IMG/VR virus record: IMGVR_UViG_3300021976_000031
Span: 1-45,317 of that record
DNA length: 45,317 nucleotides
Strand: one strand, 5' to 3'
Source of the DNA: a virus
A program made the position numbers and the translations under genes. Shown here piece after piece: positions 1 through 6,793 of the stretch. The first letter of the stretch is position 1; each line of letters opens with the position of its first letter. The notes beneath the pieces were generated by a model. The model was not told the DNA's origin. It made no database searches and saw nothing but the letters and a program-made list of their open reading frames with translations.

Positions 1-90
1 GTGTGTGCGAACGGTCATGTGTGTGTGCCCCTAGGTCGGTACATGCGTGTGTGTAGGAACAACGTATGCGATAGGTGTTGGCATAGGTGG

Positions 91-107
91 CGTAGACACT
101 GTCTACG
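91..107. repeat. 17-bp palindrome
   Basis: Arms CGTAGACA and TGTCTACG are perfect inverted repeats around a single central C. The form is typical of a dimeric repressor or activator binding site. No neighbouring promoter could be identified. Confidence 0.5.
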
Positions 108-164
108 TGAGTATCGTTATAGACTCGTTAGCTACCGTATGTGACAGGCTAACAAGGTTTAGTT

Positions 165-451
165 GTTGCTATTGGCAACGATACATACATGCATGAGGCA
201 ACGTTCAGATGGTTGCTTGAGTCAACGATCAGATCTATATACGTGCCTTATGCAACGACTTAGTTGCCAATAGCAAACACCTTGTTGCCTCTAGCAACAA
301 CACACCTTTGGTTGACCTTGGCAACGATTACGCGTGCTATAGGCAACTGTTGCTAAGGGCAACCGATAATGTACGTTATCGGTCGTGTGATAGGGGCCTT
401 TGGCAACGAGATTAGATGCCGAGGGCAATCAACCTTGTTGCACCTGGCAAC
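165..451. repeat. Iteron-like array of GTTGC-N5-GCAAC inverted repeats
   Basis: Perfect copies of GTTGC-N5-GCAAC occur at 165-179, 284-298, 349-363 and 437-451. Copies with one mismatch occur at 212-226, 263-277 and 311-325. Degenerate copies that keep GCAAC and TGC in the right place occur at 188-202, 242-256 and 333-347, and a weaker one at 393-407. The arm spacing is always 5 bp while the spacer sequence varies. Successive copies in the left half start 21-30 bp apart, roughly two to three helical turns. The arrangement is that of a multi-site array for a dimeric DNA-binding protein, as in iteron origins or centromere-like sites. The binding protein is not identified. Confidence 0.75.
362..383. 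repeat. Inverted repeat ACCGATAA-N6-TTATCGGT
   Basis: Eight-base arms ACCGATAA and TTATCGGT flank a 6-bp centre (TGTACG) that is itself nearly palindromic. It starts inside the iteron-like unit at 349-363 and could be an operator or part of an origin. Confidence 0.5.
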
Positions 452-510
452 TATCGAACACACCTTCGACTACAAAGAAAATTCGGACCCGGGGGGTCGC
501 GGCGCGCCCT

Positions 511-574
511 TGTGCGCTTTTCTCATATAGCAAATTTTCTGGCACTAAGAACATGATAGTACTATCATACATCT
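511..574. repeat. 64-bp direct repeat, copy 1, with palindrome ATGATAGTACTATCAT
   Basis: This copy aligns without gaps to 594-657, with 51 of 64 positions identical. Conservation is concentrated in the first 12 bases (TGTGCGCTTTTC), in TATAGCAAA and in the palindrome at 553-568, which is perfect over 16 bp. The middle is diverged. That pattern suggests two functional blocks retained after a tandem duplication. Confidence 0.7.
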
Positions 575-593
575 TGCTACAGTACGGTACGCC

Positions 594-657
594 TGTGCGC
601 TTTTCGTATATAGCAAACTTTTCGACCTAGAGACTATGATAGTACTATCACTCATCT
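594..657. repeat. 64-bp direct repeat, copy 2, with palindrome TGATAGTACTATCA
   Basis: Second copy of the 64-bp unit, offset by 83 bp from the first. The palindrome at 637-650 is perfect over 14 bp. A third isolated palindrome of the same family lies at 1107-1120. Confidence 0.7.
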
Positions 658-730
658 GCACAACAGGCCCCGTCCATAGGATCGCCGTGGCATCCACAGG
701 AGAAGGTCAAGAGACTGACTACAGTAGTAG

Positions 731-772
731 TATATAAGTATATTTACTTATATTTATATATATATTCCATAC
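731..772. other. A+T tract with hairpin, possible DNA-unwinding element
   Basis: This stretch is almost entirely A and T. It contains inverted repeat arms TATAAGTA (733-740) and TACTTATA (745-752) around a 4-base loop, followed by alternating TA. A+T-rich tracts beside repeat arrays are common at origins of replication, where they melt first. The role here is inferred from position. Confidence 0.45.
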
Positions 773-1106
773 CTATATCCCGTACCATTTTCTAGGCGTG
801 TTTCCGCAGGTCACGGGCCACTTCTGGCATTTAGCGGCTTTCCAACGGCCTAGTTGACCCCCCTCGGTTTAGATAGCCTCACAGCACTGTCAGCACCGTA
901 CGTTTAGTAGTCACTCTCTGTGTAGTGACACCTCTTCCCTTCTCCCCCTTTTTTGTCCCTAGTAAGCGGTCTCGGTTATTAAATACGATTTCGACCCCAA
1001 AGGTGCCCCGTGACCTGCGAAGATGTCCGAAAAAACCCGGTGCGGGTTATTGCGACGTAAATACCCAGGCAGCCCGGCTTAATCGTAAAACCACGACTGA
1101 CTGACA

Positions 1107-1120
1107 TGATAGCGCTATCA
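1107..1120. promoter_or_regulatory. Palindromic site TGATAGCGCTATCA
   Basis: A perfect 14-bp palindrome that differs from those at 553-568 and 637-650 only in the two central bases (GC instead of TA). It is probably bound by the same dimeric protein. It lies downstream of the leftward replication operon. Confidence 0.55.
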
Positions 1121-1273
1121 CAGTGGTCACTCTCCGTTCATATGGATGCAGAATAGAACGCCAAGTGCAATAATCGATACCAAAGTAGGTCTGTATTAAT
1201 GAAAGAAAACCCTTATCTGCCAAACCATGCACGAATCTACACGTTCTAGCATCTTTTAAACTCGAAAATGGGC

Positions 1274-1317
1274 AAAGAAACGGCCCCATAGACACCTGTT
1301 TCGAGGTGCTGGGGCCG
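1274..1317 (-). terminator. Terminator of the leftward replication operon
   Basis: Read on the minus strand, CGGCCCC (1317-1311) pairs with GGGGCCG (1287-1281), and an inner CACCT/AGGTG stem closes a short loop. A T-rich run (TTTCTTTG) follows. It sits just past the stop codon at 1337, as expected for the operon's last gene. Confidence 0.65.
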
Positions 1318-1336
1318 GTCTCTTCGGGCCACATCC

Positions 1337-1834
1337 TTACGAGGCGGTGACCTTATCTGCGAGGAATGGCGCCAGGGGAGCGCCGTGATCTTCAAAGACT
1401 TGCTCAACTTCTTCCAAAAGCACGTCGGCGATGGCGTACTTTGGACTGCGCTTAGTGCCCTGCTGGGTGCGCATTCCCTCCCGATGAGCCCGCCTGCATA
1501 GGAGGCCACGGCACCCCATGGCGTAGCTAGAGCGCGAACCGTGCTGGCTGTACCCGTCCTGGCCGACCTCACTGATGATGTGGTCGATCATGCGCTGACG
1601 AATCAAGTCCCGGGCCTGCATGATGTAGGCGTCCACGCCATCAAGAGGCATGCAGTCCTGCACGTCGTCCTCTCGCTCGAATATGGCGAAGTGCAGGCTC
1701 TGGTCGGCGTCCCAGACGATCTCGAACTTGGTATAGTTGCAGGCCAGGCGGATGATGTCGTCTGCATCCTGCGCGAGCTTGGCGTGCCGTACCGAGAGTT
1801 CGCCAAGCAGGGTGTGACTGAAACTTTTATCCAT
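1337..1834 (-). CDS. Unknown protein with an HG-Y-GCR-C motif
   Basis: This is a 165-residue protein I do not recognise by function. It is the last gene of the leftward replication operon. The ATG at 1834 was chosen because it overlaps the stop of the upstream helicase-like gene by 8 bases, the usual spacing in this operon; an in-frame ATG at 1918 would embed 28 extra low-complexity residues inside that gene. The Shine-Dalgarno match is weak. The N-terminal half is acidic and probably alpha/beta. Around residues 95-118 it carries QHGSRSSYAMGCRGLLCRRA, which resembles a HG-T-Y-GCRC-C motif I recall in small actinobacterial and phage proteins of unknown function. The two cysteines and nearby histidines could bind metal. 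Operon position suggests a role in replication, but this is inference. Confidence 0.7.
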   Translation of the reverse strand: MDKSFSHTLLGELSVRHAKLAQDADDIIRLACNYTKFEIVWDADQSLHFAIFEREDDVQDCMPLDGVDAYIMQARDLIRQRMIDHIISEVGQDGYSQHGSRSSYAMGCRGLLCRRAHREGMRTQQGTKRSPKYAIADVLLEEVEQVFEDHGAPLAPFLADKVTAS

Positions 1835-3884
1835 GCTGCACACTCTGGTAACCTGTGGGGGGCTTGCCACGCTTGCCTGTGACAATCTTGAAGGGCTCAA
1901 TGTAGTCGGCACGCTCAAGCTCCTTGATTGCCTCGTTAATTTCCTTGGTCGACATCTTGGCTCTCATCGCTGCGTTGATCTGTGAGCGGGTAGGACCTCT
2001 GCCGAGTTCCTTCTCCTTGCGCCGGATGTAGTTCAGGAGGCGCGTGATCTGATCCTCGCCTTGCGAGCGCCCGATCTGTGCGCCGACGAGCCTGAAGTTC
2101 GCGAGGATGTACGGGTGGAGCTTCTCGACGAACTCAACGTCACGCTCGTCCACCCAGCTCGCGCGTCGGTTGACTGCATGGCACAGCATGAGCTTCTTGT
2201 AGTGGATCTCGAGCCGGGCGATCATGTCGTTGTCTGATGCTTGGATCATCAGGTCTACCGGCTCGAAGAAGTCTCTGAATGCACCTCGTGCATCAGCCGT
2301 CACGTCGAGAATAACCGGTGGGTCGTTCGGGTTCTTCCTCTGCGAGGCGATCGCGATTCCTGACAGGGTATTGAGCGCGCTCTGTAGACTGATCTGCGCA
2401 CCGCCGAAATAGTCACCGCGAGGCTTCTTCGGGCCGGACACGTAAAGCCAGCGGTTCAGGTAACCAGACGCCTGGTCTTGCGTGTCTAGCAGCTTGCGGA
2501 GTGCCCTCGGCTGGCTGGAAGTAGAGAACACCGCGAAGGCGTTCTCAGCTACCTTGCGCCCGTGTGTCTGACTGGTGTTTGAGATGTGAGGCTTGCCGTC
2601 GATGAAGTCCATAATCTTACCCTTGAGCGTGGACCCCTGGATGGACGACTTCGCCAGCAGTGTCGAAAGCTCGCTGAACTCGACGTAGCCCTTGATCGGC
2701 ACCCCGTTAGGCATGCCCTTGATCTGGCTGCCGAACTCTCCGATCAGCGCTTCGCCAGATGCCACCTCGCCGACGATACGAGCGCCCTCGACCACGATGC
2801 CCAAGTTGTTCTCAGGCATCGCGTAGCCGATCGCCTTGGTGACGTAGTTCTGTGCGGTCGACTTGCCTGAGCCTGTCTTGCCGAGATAGCAGATTGGCAA
2901 GTTTGCCATGACCGGTCGGTCGCCGCCCATCACCACATCCCTGCCCGCCGCCAGGCCAAGCAGGAGTAGCCCGCTGAACAGGTGATACTCCTCCGGACTG
3001 TAGTCGTAACTAGTCGCATCGCACCACTGGTAGAGGAAAGTCTCCTCGTAGCCTGCTAGCGCTTCCCGCCAGGCGAAGGTTGGGATCGCAGCGTCCGAGT
3101 CAAGCTCTGGGTCATACGCATCGACCTCTGGGTCAATACTGATGACAGGTGCGAGATCTTCATCAAGATCCGGAGGTACGCCCGTTGCGAGCGGAACAAA
3201 GCCGAGCGGTGCGGGCGGCGGCACAAGATGCAGTGGTCTGGGTGCGGTCCCATCCTCCAGCGCTGTGTCACCAGTAGGCCCTGGCGCAGCACTAGGGGCT
3301 GGCGCAAGAATCGGAGGGGGTGCAACAGGTGTAGATAGAACGACCGGCGGTACGAGGTCATAACCGCCTCCAATCTTCTCTTTGAACGAATAGCCCAGAT
3401 CTTCCCCCATGGCTCGCCTGAGCTTATGGAACATGGCCCCATCTTTGTATCCGGGAACCGGGAACCCGTGGTGAAATGCAGCGATGTCGTATCCATCGCC
3501 ACCCTGCGCGCAAGGTCCACAGTACCAAGCGTTTTTCTCTGTGTTAGCCCAGGCTGAGGGGACATTATCTCGATGACCTGGGATTGGACAAGAGATTTTG
3601 ATTCCTTCAGTTCTGCGATCATTCACAGAAGGTGTCATCTTGCCACACCAGCGGTTATACGCTTCGATGATGCCGACAGCATCGAGGATTCTGTCCAGTT
3701 CCAGGTCCTCTTCCGTCTTTATTGACGGTGAGTCTGTGTCCGGGATGAGTGCAGGATCGAACTGTGGCATAGGCGCGGATGGTGGAGCTTGAACACCTGC
3801 CTCCGCTGCCAGAGCAGCTCGCTTGGCATTCTCTTCTTCCTGCATACGACGCGCTTTAGCAAGAAGGTCACTTACCATGCCCAT
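1827..3884 (-). CDS. Primase-helicase-like protein: zinc finger plus P-loop ATPase
   Basis: A 685-residue protein. Near the N-terminus a CHC2-like zinc finger is visible (C99, H104, C122, C125), as used by primases to contact single-stranded template. A Pro/Ala/Asp-rich linker spans about 180-265. A P-loop ATPase module follows, with Walker A GKTGSGKS at 335-342 and a Walker B-like VEFSEL at about 401-406. It resembles DUF3987-type and primase-helicase ATPases of phages. The C-terminal 100 residues look like a winged-helix region. No primase catalytic core is present; that activity is encoded by the gene at 4136-4975, two genes upstream. The protein probably unwinds DNA and positions the separate primase at the fork. 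The start at 3884 overlaps the upstream stop by 17 bases. Confidence 0.8.
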   Translation of the reverse strand: MGMVSDLLAKARRMQEEENAKRAALAAEAGVQAPPSAPMPQFDPALIPDTDSPSIKTEEDLELDRILDAVGIIEAYNRWCGKMTPSVNDRRTEGIKISCPIPGHRDNVPSAWANTEKNAWYCGPCAQGGDGYDIAAFHHGFPVPGYKDGAMFHKLRRAMGEDLGYSFKEKIGGGYDLVPPVVLSTPVAPPPILAPAPSAAPGPTGDTALEDGTAPRPLHLVPPPAPLGFVPLATGVPPDLDEDLAPVISIDPEVDAYDPELDSDAAIPTFAWREALAGYEETFLYQWCDATSYDYSPEEYHLFSGLLLLGLAAGRDVVMGGDRPVMANLPICYLGKTGSGKSTAQNYVTKAIGYAMPENNLGIVVEGARIVGEVASGEALIGEFGSQIKGMPNGVPIKGYVEFSELSTLLAKSSIQGSTLKGKIMDFIDGKPHISNTSQTHGRKVAENAFAVFSTSSQPRALRKLLDTQDQASGYLNRWLYVSGPKKPRGDYFGGAQISLQSALNTLSGIAIASQRKNPNDPPVILDVTADARGAFRDFFEPVDLMIQASDNDMIARLEIHYKKLMLCHAVNRRASWVDERDVEFVEKLHPYILANFRLVGAQIGRSQGEDQITRLLNYIRRKEKELGRGPTRSQINAAMRAKMSTKEINEAIKELERADYIEPFKIVTGKRGKPPTGYQSVQHG

Positions 3885-4143
3885 CCCCCAGATTCTTGAT
3901 GGCTTGTTCGGCGTCAGGTACGACGCGAGCGAACCAACTACTAAAGCAACTCAGGTGCATCCTGAGGATCACTGGGGCGAATCGCCATTCCCAGGACTTA
4001 TGCCTCTTCTTGATTCGCTTATCGCATTCGACGCATCGTCCGCCAGAGCTGTTGAGTTGGATCGCAAGAGACTGATTTTCCACTCCCTCCCGCTCACGAT
4101 CCATGAGCTCTTCGATCAACTCATCGAAGCTCTTCTTAATCAC
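3868..4143 (-). CDS. Small Cys/His protein in the replication operon
   Basis: A 91-residue protein encoded between the primase and helicase-like genes, overlapping the former by 8 bases and the latter by 17, which indicates translational coupling. The N-terminal third is charged and helical. The middle shows C-x2-C (CVECDKR) and H-x3-C (HLSC) pairs, a plausible single zinc-binding site. I do not recognise a named family. Its size, metal ligands and tight coupling suggest an accessory subunit or bridging factor for the primase-helicase pair; this is inference. Confidence 0.7.
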   Translation of the reverse strand: MIKKSFDELIEELMDREREGVENQSLAIQLNSSGGRCVECDKRIKKRHKSWEWRFAPVILRMHLSCFSSWFARVVPDAEQAIKNLGDGHGK

Positions 4144-4975
4144 GGAACGGGTCTCCCATCTCGAGCACCCGCGCCTGGTCTGCGTGTGGCCGCAGCTCGG
4201 TCATCCTGCCCCCCATATCGATAAAGAATGTCGGATCAGTGGTCTTGCGATTCCGGCCCAGAGGTAGACGCATGAGGTTCCCCAGATCTTTCCCCTCGAG
4301 TGTGTCCTGCTTCGGGAACACCTCGATCTGGAAGTTTCGATACCCACCTGTGGGGTCATCGTTCACGTGCTTGAAGAAGTTATCGCCACGGCTTGGGATA
4401 AACTCCCCCGTGGCGTCGAGTGCAATCTTGGCGACTTCCCTTACTTCAACTGCCGGAAGCGGGCCGGTGAAGCCGTAGACGTGCATTCCCTTACCGCCCG
4501 TGTAAGCGACAGCGCAGGGGATCTGAAGATTCTTCGTGATCACCTTGGCAAGCTTGCTAGTGATCATCTTCATCTGGTACTTGTACCAGTTTCGTGCCGG
4601 GTGCGCCCGGTCACGCCACTCGTCACGGGGAGCGCCCTCGTAGATCTGCCAGTTCGGGTGCGTGTCATCCTTCAGATTAAAGGAGACCCACGTTCCGACC
4701 TTCTCGAGGTCGATATCGAACGCGAACAGCTTGCACGTGCCGTCCTGGCCGAGCATGTAGTGACCGAAGGTGCGCTCGCCGGTCAGGTGCTGCTGGAGGT
4801 GAGTCATCTTGAAGCCGACAGGCCCATAGGGTGCCAGCTTATTACTACCTCTCTCGGCGTCGATCTCCGCAAGGCGAGTGTCGGGGCAGTAACTGCCATC
4901 ATCGAACTGAATCGCCTTGACATCTCGCCTTGTGATGAACTTCTTGGCGAGTTGAATAGCGAGATCTTCTGCCAT
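4136..4975 (-). CDS. Archaeo-eukaryotic-type primase (AEP / prim-pol domain)
   Basis: A 279-residue stand-alone catalytic primase. The three signature motifs of the AEP superfamily are visible: FAFDID with catalytic aspartates D87 and D89, YTGGKGMHVY with H165, and a candidate third acidic position in FQIEVFPKQ (E218), followed by NLMRLPLG. The arrangement resembles AEP domains found in TOTE-type and phage primase-helicase proteins, where the domain is often fused to a helicase. Here it is an independent gene at the head of the operon. It should synthesise primers on the single-stranded template, and some relatives also act as DNA polymerases. The first ATG at 4975 follows the divergent promoter region and has CAGGAG a few bases upstream. 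Confidence 0.85.
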   Translation of the reverse strand: MAEDLAIQLAKKFITRRDVKAIQFDDGSYCPDTRLAEIDAERGSNKLAPYGPVGFKMTHLQQHLTGERTFGHYMLGQDGTCKLFAFDIDLEKVGTWVSFNLKDDTHPNWQIYEGAPRDEWRDRAHPARNWYKYQMKMITSKLAKVITKNLQIPCAVAYTGGKGMHVYGFTGPLPAVEVREVAKIALDATGEFIPSRGDNFFKHVNDDPTGGYRNFQIEVFPKQDTLEGKDLGNLMRLPLGRNRKTTDPTFFIDMGGRMTELRPHADQARVLEMGDPFRD

Positions 4976-5026
4976 TAGTACTCCTGGGAAGAGGCGACCG
5001 ATATTTCAAACGACTGCTTGCCACGG

Positions 5027-5059
5027 CCGACGTTACTAGAAGCCGCTTAACAATGTCAA
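5027..5059 (-). promoter_or_regulatory. Putative promoter of the leftward replication operon
   Basis: On the minus strand a perfect -35 box TTGACA lies at 5059-5054, and a weak -10 candidate (TAACGT or an overlapping TA-containing hexamer) lies about 18 bases further. Transcription would start about 45 bases before the primase ATG at 4975. The -10 match is poor, so confidence is moderate. Confidence 0.45.
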
Positions 5060-5060
5060 T

Positions 5061-5075
5061 CATTGCTATGCAATG
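5061..5075. promoter_or_regulatory. Operator-like palindrome between divergent promoters
   Basis: Arms CATTGC and GCAATG flank TAT. The palindrome sits exactly between the two opposed -35 boxes, 5054-5059 on the minus strand and 5077-5082 on the plus strand. A protein bound here could control both the replication and the structural operons. Confidence 0.5.
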
Positions 5076-5076
5076 C

Positions 5077-5105
5077 TTGACTATCGGAACCTGTATGACT
5101 ACTCT
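5077..5105 (+). promoter_or_regulatory. Putative promoter of the rightward structural operon
   Basis: A -35 box TTGACT at 5077-5082 and a weak -10 TACTCT at 5100-5105 are separated by 17 bases. They precede the first rightward gene by about 100 bases. The -35 is good and the -10 is poor. Confidence 0.45.
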
Positions 5106-5204
5106 GGGTTCACCTCCTTGAATCTGCGTTCGGGCGACGGCAGATGAGGCAGTAGGGGACGACGGTTCGACATCTCGCAGGGGAAGGCGAGGGTCGGACC
5201 GTCG

Positions 5205-6623
5205 TTGCTTTCCACCGGTCCGGTCACCGTGTACCGTTACCTCTACGCCCGTGTACGCCTAGAGATATCGGATACTTCTATGGAGCGAGTCTGGTTTCGC
5301 GACGCTAACCGAATCGCCGGTGAGATTGGCGAGGTAGGTCACCTCTATGTGACCTGGAATCGCATTGAGATGACCAAGTCCAAGACCGACCCAAAGGCTT
5401 TCGGTAACCTGCACTGGGGTTCTAGCGCGAAGTGGCAGGCCTTAGTAATTGGTCAGGGAAGTGCTATCCACGTCGATGCCACTCATGGGCTTGACGAGCC
5501 TCGTGCCGTATACCCCGTGTGGGAGTATGGCGAGGAGTGGAGTATTCTCGAGGAGCTTGCCTCGAATCCGATCGGACTGAATGAAGAGGTCTGCAATGAC
5601 CCAGTGATTGACACGGCCTGGCGGCCGGTATTTGGCCAGGAGAACGTCATCGTCATCACGGGTCTTCCGAACTTTTCTACTGGCGTCGGCAAGTCGATCG
5701 TGCGACGTCTGAATGAGTTTCAGAACGACTTCCCCGAGTGCTGTGTGTTCATCGACGGCAGTTACTCGTACAACGTCCTGTATGGCATGAGCTTCAAGGC
5801 AGGCAACATTGATGCCTTGCACCTCGCCAAGGATAACCAGATCATGCTCCCCTCGGGACGCATTGTAAACAAGCATTCATTCCCACAGCACCAGAAATGG
5901 ATCCATCTGCTGGGCGTGAGCATTCCTGACCTCAACGAACAGGGCAAGAGAGTCAGGTATAACATGAAGTCCGCTCTCTGGGCGGCCGAGAACTTCAGCA
6001 AGGACGTCGTGTTCAAGACGCGACAGGGGTCTAATACTGTTGACCCGAACGCGCTGGTTCACGTACCCGAGCAAGGCAGCAATGTACTTCCAGCGGGTCA
6101 GCCGGGCGACAAGGTAAACTGCGACACGTGCTCACTGGCTCTCAGGTGTAAGGTATACCGCCTAGGTTCGGTGTGCACGCTGCCGAAGACCGAGGCGAAG
6201 GACCTCGCCAGGATGTTCGGAACTCGTAATGCTGATGACATCGTGGATGCGCTAGGTAACCTCGTCGGCCGCCAAGCTAAGCGAGTTGAGCGGGGCATGG
6301 CGGATGAAGAAGTCCTGGGGATTCTGGATCCCGAGGTCAGCAAGCAACTCAATTCAGTCATCGATAATGGGATCAAACTTGCGAAACTCGTCGACCCATC
6401 GCGGGCCGGGGGCACCAAGGTGCAGGTCAACGTCGGGCAAGGCTCAGCGAGCGCGACGCAAGTCCAGATGGTCAATCCTAACCAGATGGTTGGGCAGATT
6501 GTTCGGGAGATCCAGCAGCGTACGGGCATCCCCGCAGCACAGATCACCCAAGAAATGATCATGCAGCAGCTCGCGCTCATGACTGGCTCGCAGCAGGTAG
6601 TCGCAGGAGAGGTCATGCCATGA
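5205..6623 (+). CDS. Terminase small-subunit-like protein with a large N-terminal domain
   Basis: Up to 472 residues, first gene of the rightward operon and separated from the large terminase by only one small gene. The C-terminal part has a four-cysteine cluster (CDTC, RCKV and VCTLP, residues about 306-325). A helical region with ILDPEVSKQLNS and KLAKLVDPS follows, then a tail rich in Asn, Gln and Val. This resembles small-terminase-like regions I recall in actinophages. The N-terminal 280 residues are an alpha/beta domain of unknown role, with FIDGSYSY and MLPSGRIV motifs; a TIM-barrel related to tRNA-guanine transglycosylases is possible but unproven. The start is uncertain: TTG at 5205, GTG at 5229 and ATG at 5280 all lack a well-placed ribosome binding site. 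Confidence 0.55.
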   Translation: MLSTGPVTVYRYLYARVRLEISDTSMERVWFRDANRIAGEIGEVGHLYVTWNRIEMTKSKTDPKAFGNLHWGSSAKWQALVIGQGSAIHVDATHGLDEPRAVYPVWEYGEEWSILEELASNPIGLNEEVCNDPVIDTAWRPVFGQENVIVITGLPNFSTGVGKSIVRRLNEFQNDFPECCVFIDGSYSYNVLYGMSFKAGNIDALHLAKDNQIMLPSGRIVNKHSFPQHQKWIHLLGVSIPDLNEQGKRVRYNMKSALWAAENFSKDVVFKTRQGSNTVDPNALVHVPEQGSNVLPAGQPGDKVNCDTCSLALRCKVYRLGSVCTLPKTEAKDLARMFGTRNADDIVDALGNLVGRQAKRVERGMADEEVLGILDPEVSKQLNSVIDNGIKLAKLVDPSRAGGTKVQVNVGQGSASATQVQMVNPNQMVGQIVREIQQRTGIPAAQITQEMIMQQLALMTGSQQVVAGEVMP

Positions 6624-6793
6624 TAGACATTCTTGTTGCGCCGTGGCGCGTAGGTCACCATCTGGGTCGTACTGTGTACGCCATGGTAAATCCAGAGCCA
6701 TCAGACGATGACATCTTTATCGGCATCTTTGACGGTATGGACGCGGCAGCTCACGTGGTTGAGATTCACAACCGAGGGCTCGGCTTGCTGTGA
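6620..6793 (+). CDS. Small conserved-looking protein between terminase genes
   Basis: A 57-residue gene. Its ATG overlaps the stop of the upstream gene (ATGA at 6620) and its stop overlaps the GTG start of the large terminase (GTGA at 6790), so the three are translationally coupled. The protein begins MIDILVAPWRVGHHLGRTVY and continues with an acidic stretch (EPSDDDIFIGIF) and a helical end (AAHVVEIHNR). Small proteins with an N-terminal APWR-G-H-GRT pattern occur in many actinophages as I recall; no function is known to me. Confidence 0.8.
   Translation: MIDILVAPWRVGHHLGRTVYAMVNPEPSDDDIFIGIFDGMDAAAHVVEIHNRGLGLL

Larger units (their letters stand above)
1..1336. other. Gene-free control region (putative origin/regulatory locus)
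   Basis: No convincing gene lies here; the few open frames are short, low-complexity or overlap repeats. The base composition is visibly richer in A+T than the rest of the window. Going left to right it contains GT-rich simple sequence (1-60), a 17-bp palindrome (91-107), an array of GTTGC-N5-GCAAC elements (165-451), a 22-bp inverted repeat (362-383), a 64-bp tandem duplication with embedded palindromes (511-657), an A+T tract (731-772), a pyrimidine-rich stretch (931-960), a third copy of the palindrome (1107-1120) and the leftward operon terminator (1281-1317). The position immediately beyond the primase/helicase operon makes a replication origin or partition/regulatory site the likely role; this is inference. 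Confidence 0.7.

Noticed and set aside
165-451. CRISPR array interpretation of the GTTGC/GCAAC repeats
   Set aside because: Units are 15 bp, spacing is irregular and short, and no cas genes are present; a protein-binding array fits better.
400-630. 76-codon open frame in the control region
   Set aside because: It runs across the iteron array and the tandem duplication, has no ribosome binding site and its protein is low-order.
1047-1572. Leftward open frames around 1047-1572
   Set aside because: They cross the operon terminator or lie antisense/out of frame in the gene at 1337-1834, with no start signal.
5108-5120. AAGGAGGTG on the minus strand
   Set aside because: A perfect ribosome site in appearance, but no start codon with an open frame follows within range; it is probably chance or part of an untranslated leader.
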